Part shown: in pieces, positions 58,624 through 64,000 of the stretch
How positions within the stretch are numbered: the stretch's first letter is position 1
How the letters are laid out: every line of letters starts with the position of its first letter
Assembly (NCBI GenBank): GCA_014529385.2
Contig: CM043962.1
Location: forward strand, 39,780,598 to 39,844,597
Source of the DNA: Adiantum capillus-veneris
Lineage: Eukaryota; Streptophyta; Polypodiopsida; Polypodiales; Pteridaceae
Direction: 5' to 3'
Length of the DNA: 64,000 bases
Notes under the pieces: model-generated
Seen by the model: only the letters and a program-made list of their open reading frames with translations
Told to the model about the DNA's origin: nothing
Database searches by the model: none
Made by a program: the position numbers and the translations under genes

Positions 58624-59098
58624 ATGGTTGGATCTCCTAAGAAAGATTACCACATAAAGAAATTTGATGGCATAAAATTCACCATATGGAAGCAAAGAAT
58701 GCTTTATGTCCTAATCAACAAAGGACTTGCAACTTCATTGAAAGAGCATAGAGAAGTTTTATATAGTGTTGATCAATGGGAAGATCTTGATGCTCTTGCC
58801 ATGGAAACTATTAGGTTGCATCTTGGTGAGTCTATATTCTTCACAATTATGAACAAAACCAATGCTAAAGAAATTTGGGAGTCTTTATGCTTAGCATGGG
58901 ATGTAAGAATGCATCAAAAAAAGTGTTTCTGATGAAGAAGCTTATGTGTCTTAACAAGAAAGAAAGTGGCAGCGTTAGTTCACAGTTGAATGAGTTTAAC
59001 ATTGTGTTTTTGATGAATAAGCTTATGTGTCTTAACAAAAAAGAAGGTGGCAGTGCTAGTTCACACACATGAGCGAGTTTAGCAGTGTGTTTACTCAA
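58624..59098 (+). pseudogene. copia gag fragment with an internal tandem duplication
   Basis: It begins MVGSPKKDYHIKKFDGIKFT with FTIWKQRMLYVL, WEDLDALAMETI and NAKEIWESL, typical of copia gag (UBN2/DUF4219 type). It shifts frame near 58890. An ~84-base segment is then repeated in tandem (58922-59005 and 59006-59083; LMCLNKKExGSxSS twice). The rest of the element is absent. Confidence 0.78.
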
Positions 59099-59220
59099 TT
59101 GACATATCGTAGGGACCCCCTGGTGGCATGTGAGTGTACAATAGGGTTATTTTTTCTTAAATTCCCATAAGCGTATACGATAGGGGTGCCCCCAAATTTT
59201 GGGATGCACACACCGTATGT

Positions 59221-59275
59221 AGGGTGCGGGGGTGGGGGGGTGGGTGGGTGGGTGGGGAGATGGGGGGAAAGGGGC
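59221..59275 (+). other. G-rich tract with G-quadruplex potential
   Basis: At least five runs of three or more G with one- to three-base loops (GGGGGTGGGGGGGTGGGTGG and on). It fits the usual G3+N1-7 pattern several times over. Confidence 0.75.
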
Positions 59276-59756
59276 TGTAGGTTCACCACCCTATAGGTTT
59301 TTTCACAAAATTAAGGGTATTCCCTAGGGTGTCAATTATGGACTATGTAAGATAGCACATGCCTTCAACAAAAGGGTATTTAATTTGCTAAATCCTTACA
59401 GAATTTATTATACATTAGGCATATAAATAATCAGTAGAGGTAAACTTCTTGAAGGGGTTTTTTTAATCCAAAACATCAAGAATCCATCAACACAATTGTT
59501 TATGCTCACCTAGCTAATAGAGCTGCAGTGCTTTACCTACTATACATATGAAGAAATTTTTGATGGCATACGAAATCCTTACCTAAACACTTAGTGCCCT
59601 TTGTTGATTAGTGATAAGGACTAAGAGACCGTATCTCTCCTATGGGGGATATTTCCAGGCGAGCACTTTTTGGCGAGTGCTTTTTAGGAATCAGGTGAGC
59701 AGATTCCTAAAAAGATTCTCTCTTCCTCCTTGTGGACTATCTCTATCTCTCTCTCT

Positions 59757-59808
59757 ATAAGAGAGAGAGAGAGAGAGAGAGAGAGCCACATAGAGAGAGA
59801 GAGAGAGT
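59757..59808. repeat. GA microsatellites
   Basis: Two short (GA)n runs, 59760-59784 and about 59793-59806, in otherwise unassigned sequence 59300-59945 where no gene was found. Confidence 0.8.
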
Positions 59809-59945
59809 TGAGACATAGTCAACGATATGGAAGCTAAACAAATTGTTTCAAAAACAATAGAGACAAGGGTACTTAAAACAAGAACACCCATTAATAATAA
59901 AAAAGTTACATTTTATTAAACTTGCATTACATAAGCAAGAAGTGT

Positions 59946-60284
59946 TCATCTTCTGGAAGGCCCGGTTTTAGGAGTTGATGTGCTCCCATCGATTGACATA
60001 TTAAGATTCACCACATTGCTTAGCTGCTGCCTCATTTCCTCCTCATCCTCCTCTGTGATGAGCTCAATCTTCTTCCAGCAAGAGAAAGCAAATTGTCCCT
60101 TCTCGTTCAAATTGATTAAGCTCCGTATATTGAGTTCCTTGTGGCATTGATAGAGGCGATACACGTTGATGGTTGCCTTTAGAGCCTGACTAAACCAGTC
60201 GGCTCCATACAATGCCTCTCCGTTTGGAATGGCTTCCATGGCATCCCACGCAGACTTGATTTTACTCTCAAGATCGTCGGACAT
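59946..60284 (-). CDS. Hypothetical 112-residue protein next to the transposase
   Basis: The start is ATG at 60284 (MSDDLESKIKSAWDAMEAIP) and the frame is open to 59946. The composition is normal for a globular, mildly acidic protein (YGADWFSQALKATINVYRLY; FAFSCWKKIELITEEDEEEM). It lies 254 bases downstream of the transposase frame on the same strand, so it could be a companion ORF of the same MULE-like element or a small host gene. I do not recognise the family. Confidence 0.5.
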   Translation of the reverse strand: MSDDLESKIKSAWDAMEAIPNGEALYGADWFSQALKATINVYRLYQCHKELNIRSLINLNEKGQFAFSCWKKIELITEEDEEEMRQQLSNVVNLNMSIDGSTSTPKTGPSRR

Positions 60285-60537
60285 CGTGAAAGAAAGAGAG
60301 GTGTGCTAGGAAGCTAGTCGACGCTTTCACAAAAATAACTCAAGCTATGGAAATTTATAGCCACTGTGGTAATATTATATTATTTTTTACATGGTTTGAC
60401 ACATAAACAACCAGTACTCAAATATGAAAAATAGCTGCAAATGAATGTACCCAAATGTGGCCATCCTAAGATAAAATTAGAAAGTAGTACAATTGTCTAG
60501 GTAAATCATACTAAGAAAAAGTGAGCATTGACAAATG

Positions 60538-63500
60538 CTATGCATCCATGCTTAGATAAGTCCGGCTTCGACTCAGTGCCCTGAAGATATCAACATCTGC
60601 CAGGATTGGTTGATGGATAAACATGTTCTCATTTTGGCTTAGCCCTATTACACGCAGATAAATAAAATACAAATGTTTACATGCAAGATATGGTTTTTGC
60701 TTTGACACCCGTTCCATGAAGTCTGGACATGTGCACGATGGCTGGTTGCTAATACAAACTTTGTACATCCCAACATGACCATCTTCACTTTTTGTCTCTA
60801 CTTTGAAAACATCACTAACACCATCTGCTGCACATATCTCTTCTACGACCTTCGCTCTCAGGGCTAGTGCTAGACTGATCTTGCGAGAAGAATCCTCGAA
60901 AATGGAAGTCCGATACCATACACGCAGACCATCTCGCACTGTGGCTCTTGCACTGCCTTCAGGAGTGGATGTATCTTTTGACTTGAAAGGAGAGTTTGTC
61001 ATATTTTGTTCTTGAGCAACTGGCGTTACATTAGATACTCCTTCTTTGCTTAGCTCCACTTGATACCCCCCTTCATGTAATATTTGCACCTCATCCTCTG
61101 ATAGGTTGGTGCCCACATGCACGGGCCAAGTGTGTGGTGGATGTTGAGGCTGCGGCTCAATGTTCTGGTCTACTATATGGGAATGCACGACATGATCCGG
61201 AAAAAAAAAAAACCATTGATGCACCACACCATTTGGATGTTTTCGATATCCTTCAAACGATGGGGCTGGTATACCAAGGCTAGAACCTGCTATACTGCAT
61301 CCACACCTGCATCCTCCTCTTGGCGTGCCGCTACATGTGACCCTACTACCTTGTGGAGTTCGGCATATGGCCCACATTGCCTCATTGACCTTGCACTCAA
61401 CTACATACTGCCCACCAGAACCTATACTTTGTTTTGGGGTTTGTGATATCCCTTCTTCTGCAAAGTTGATCCTACGTGGTCTTCCACACTTCTTGAGATC
61501 TTTGGTGACCGAGTTGTACTCAGGCCTATGTGATGCATCATCTTCCACGTTGATAACCTCATTTGGCTTCCGTTTTTGCCTTGATGTCTCCTTATCTCCT
61601 GTTAATGGAGTTGGTTGTTTATACATTGGAGTGCCCTCAGTAGCCGCATTCACTACTCTTATCACTTGGCTAGGACGTTTTTCATGGCGTTCCGTAAGCT
61701 TTTGTATTGATGGACCCTTCCCAATGTGTTTTCCATGGCTGTATGAAATGGCCTTTGTGCTCTGTAAGATGGAATTCGCAAGGTCGGTTGTACATGCATC
61801 ATATAATGAAATGCATTTATGAAAACCCTCCCCTGCTAGCCAGCTACCATGCTTGCTCTCCGCAAGGTTAGTGCGTGGAGTGTTTGGTCCATTAGAGCTA
61901 CTTTCTACGCATGTCATAATGCCACCCCAATGTGCAATACGAATTTCCCATCAGCTAAGCCATGAATCCATGTATGGAATGTTACGGTCTATGCAATGAC
62001 CGTTACGCCACCATTGGCGTATCAGACGAGCCTCTGCTGCTGCAGCCTCTTTTGTTGGTGCTTGCCTCCACTTCTCACACATTTCTTTGTGTGTGTGTTG
62101 AGAAGCTTGCACCACATACTTCATTGTGTGTTGATTCAAGCTTTGCTTCCAATGGAAAAGACAAGAACGCTCTCGGCCGCTCGTTGTATTGGTCTTGTCA
62201 CCACCATTGAAAACAATTCGAACTACATTCCAATTTTCTTGAGCTTCATCAGCCATGTAGCCAAAGAAATTAGCTTTGTCACACCCACATGATATCATTA
62301 CATCATTGAGGCACTCCCAAAACAAACATTGCATTTCCATGTCTTCCTGTTTCATTTCACAAGTTGCAATAGTCAAAAGGTCCTGCATGCTGCAAACAAA
62401 TTGTTTTAGAGAGAGTAAAAGGCAAGCCACAAAGCTCTTAAGGTGCGCCATGTACCTTGGATCATAGACATGACAGGCCATAGTCACCCAATCATTAACA
62501 CATATGGTGTGATCAAATTGGATCCACGCACGTCGAAGATCACCATCCCGATCTTGTCTCATTTGGTTCACTAGGTCCACACCGGATGCTGGACCAATTG
62601 TGGACATTTTGAAGACATAACATTTCTCCCCCTCCATACCTTGACCAGGAAACTGGCTTCCATGGAAAAACTCATATGTGCAGTCTCGCTTCAGTTTTAG
62701 GAGTGCATCAATGCCAAAAGATTCTTTGTCAACCTCTCTACGTAAAATAGATACTGACCTCCGAAACCTGTCAATGTTAAAAGTGTTTAGATAAAAAAAT
62801 AATTTAGCATAGAGTTTTGCATCAAAATAAGAATCTAGGAAATGTTCATACCAGTTATCTTGCACCAATGGCCCCAACTCCTCAGCAATTGCAAAGAGCT
62901 ATTGCTCGCCTAAAATACCTTCGTTGGTGTTGTTGCGAAGAAGTGTTGTACTTATAATTTCTTTTGCCAAACACATTTGAACCTTCCTGGCTCTTGCGTG
63001 TAGGTCAACAGTCATAATCCTTTGCACCATCAGCTTGGTGTTATCTGTTAGTGTTTTGGATGTGCCGCTGCGCACATCGTGTCGATGTGTGCCATGATGA
63101 ATCATGACTCTAGTGGCAGTCTCATCGGATGGCATGACATAGTATACTACACAATCACATGTTGCAATACAGAAAGCAATTGCCTTACAAAAGTGGCATG
63201 TAAGGCTCTTACCTCCAATCTTACAATATTCCCCAGGTCCAGTTGCCTTTTGTATGTACCCGTTGAAATGACTTGTATTGGGAATATGATAATTAACCAA
63301 GTGGACACATTGTTCATTCATGCACTTGAGAGATCCTATGTAATGACTAAGACGCACTACACCCGGAAAAACAATATTGGATGTAGTAGGCTTCGACCAC
63401 AAATGAGGATCATACTTATGCTCCATCGCATCCATATGGTGCAACTTTCCCATGGTAGGTGGAAATTCTAGAACGAGATCTCCATTGTAAGACCTTGGAA

Positions 63501-63975
63501 TCTTTGTAACTTGTTCCACTTCTTTTATTTGCATTAACAGCATTGTCAATGTGCCCTTCTTTTCGACCTGTAAGAGTTTTTGTCTTGTACTCCTTTTGAA
63601 GCTGTTTGAGGGCAAAACTCGAGGGGGGGTACATATATCTATTAACTCCTTTTGACTGAATTGCATCTTTGATGGACTATCCACAATGGCAATGGGAATC
63701 ATGCTAGGTGAGCCGGCATACTGTGTTTGATGGGATATGTTGACTTTGTATTTACGTGAAAGCTGCTCATCCAGTACATAGATGAATTTACCCAAATTGT
63801 TGAGAGTCCTCTCAAGAGGCAAATTCATTTCAATATCACCTACTTCGATAACAGCATCTAAAGTTGTAAATTGCATTGGAGAACTTAATTCTAAAAGAAA
63901 TGATTCAGATATTATAAATTTACCATTGTAAAAAGGATAAGAAAACTCTTTACCCAAGAAAAATAAAGAGCAAGC
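60538..63975 (-). pseudogene. MULE-like transposase with SWIM zinc finger, two in-frame stops
   Basis: One phase runs from about 63975 to TAG 60538-60540 (about 1145 codons), with TAG at 62901-62899 and TGA at 61953-61951 as its only interruptions and no frameshift. N-terminal part: Cys-rich motifs (LKCMNEQCVHLVNYH; SLTCHFCKA) and HHGTHRHDV. Centre: a MULE-type catalytic region (WIQFDHTICVNDW, GYMADEAQENWNVV, CLFHWKQSLNQH). C-terminal part: an AT-hook-like CGRPRR and a SWIM finger (SCTCPDF..ACKHLYF). No ATG opens the frame; an acceptor-like ATTATAG near 63976 suggests upstream exons outside the window. Confidence 0.75.
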
Positions 63976-64000
63976 TATAATAATATGTTAAGCAAATAAT

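Noticed and set aside
61200-61213. A12 run inside the transposase as a retroposition tail
   Set aside because: It lies inside the open phase (read as Phe residues on the minus strand) with coding sequence on both sides, so it is not an element end.
61117-61822. Plus-strand frames inside the transposase
   Set aside because: Shadows of the minus-strand coding sequence.
60538-63975. Functional FAR1/FHY3-type transcription factor
   Set aside because: The MULE-core and SWIM layout is shared with that family, but two in-frame stops, and a neighbourhood made of mobile elements, favour a decayed transposon.

Overview
This looks like nuclear DNA from a land plant, most likely a large, repeat-rich genome outside the flowering plants (fern-like; inference). 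The one clear host gene is a BARLEY B RECOMBINANT/BASIC PENTACYSTEINE (BBR/BPC) GAGA-binding transcription factor at 43838-44854 with a spliced, uORF-bearing leader. Almost everything else is transposable elements, nested and decayed. No tRNA, rRNA, CRISPR array or organelle insert was recognised.

Layout. 1-5087 is the gag-protease part of an old Ty3/gypsy-type element on the + strand. It is interrupted by a 19.1-kb copy of a related Ty3-type element (5088-24227: LTRs at 5088-6030 and 23290-24227, tRNA-Asp-type primer site at 6032), and resumes at 24228 with a reverse-transcriptase N-terminal scrap, a second retropepsin-like domain and a Trp-rich tail. The 19.1-kb copy itself contains a young Ty1/copia element (8113-13208, identical-length 227-bp LTRs, 5-bp target duplication) in its leader, and an insertion with inverted LTR-like arms plus long CT/GA tracts (17264-19869) in its coding part. 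27.2-33.4 kb is a pol-less LTR element whose leader carries a palindrome array and which encodes a gag-like protein and a long coiled-coil protein. A solo LTR (29330-30921) splits it. A long LTR-like stretch containing pentatricopeptide-repeat scraps follows, to 36576. On the minus strand lie a Ty3 integrase fragment followed by a retropepsin-like domain (36577-37634) and most of a copia element (37640-41300).

From 48.5 to 58 kb there is a cluster of one large LTR family (copies at 48453, 49890 and 56217; the solo LTR at 29330 is the same family) with a deleted Ty3-type interior. That interior hosts a small 1.84-kb LTR element encoding a Cys/Lys-rich protein. A copia gag fragment follows at 58624. 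From 60538 to the window end, on the minus strand, lies a MULE-like transposase with a C-terminal SWIM zinc finger and two in-frame stops.

Most notable points: (a) arrays of large perfect palindromes repeated every ~270-290 bp in the leaders of two different LTR elements, with a related motif inside the LTRs; (b) a Ty3 lineage that appears to carry a second retropepsin-like domain downstream of integrase, followed by Trp-rich repeats; (c) coding regions that decay by in-frame TAG/TGA/TAA stops without frameshifts, as expected from deamination of methylated CAG and CGA sites; (d) pol-less LTR elements with unusual protein cargo; (e) a GAGA-binding-factor gene sitting in a window rich in GA/CT tracts, one of them about 1 kb upstream of its own start codon.
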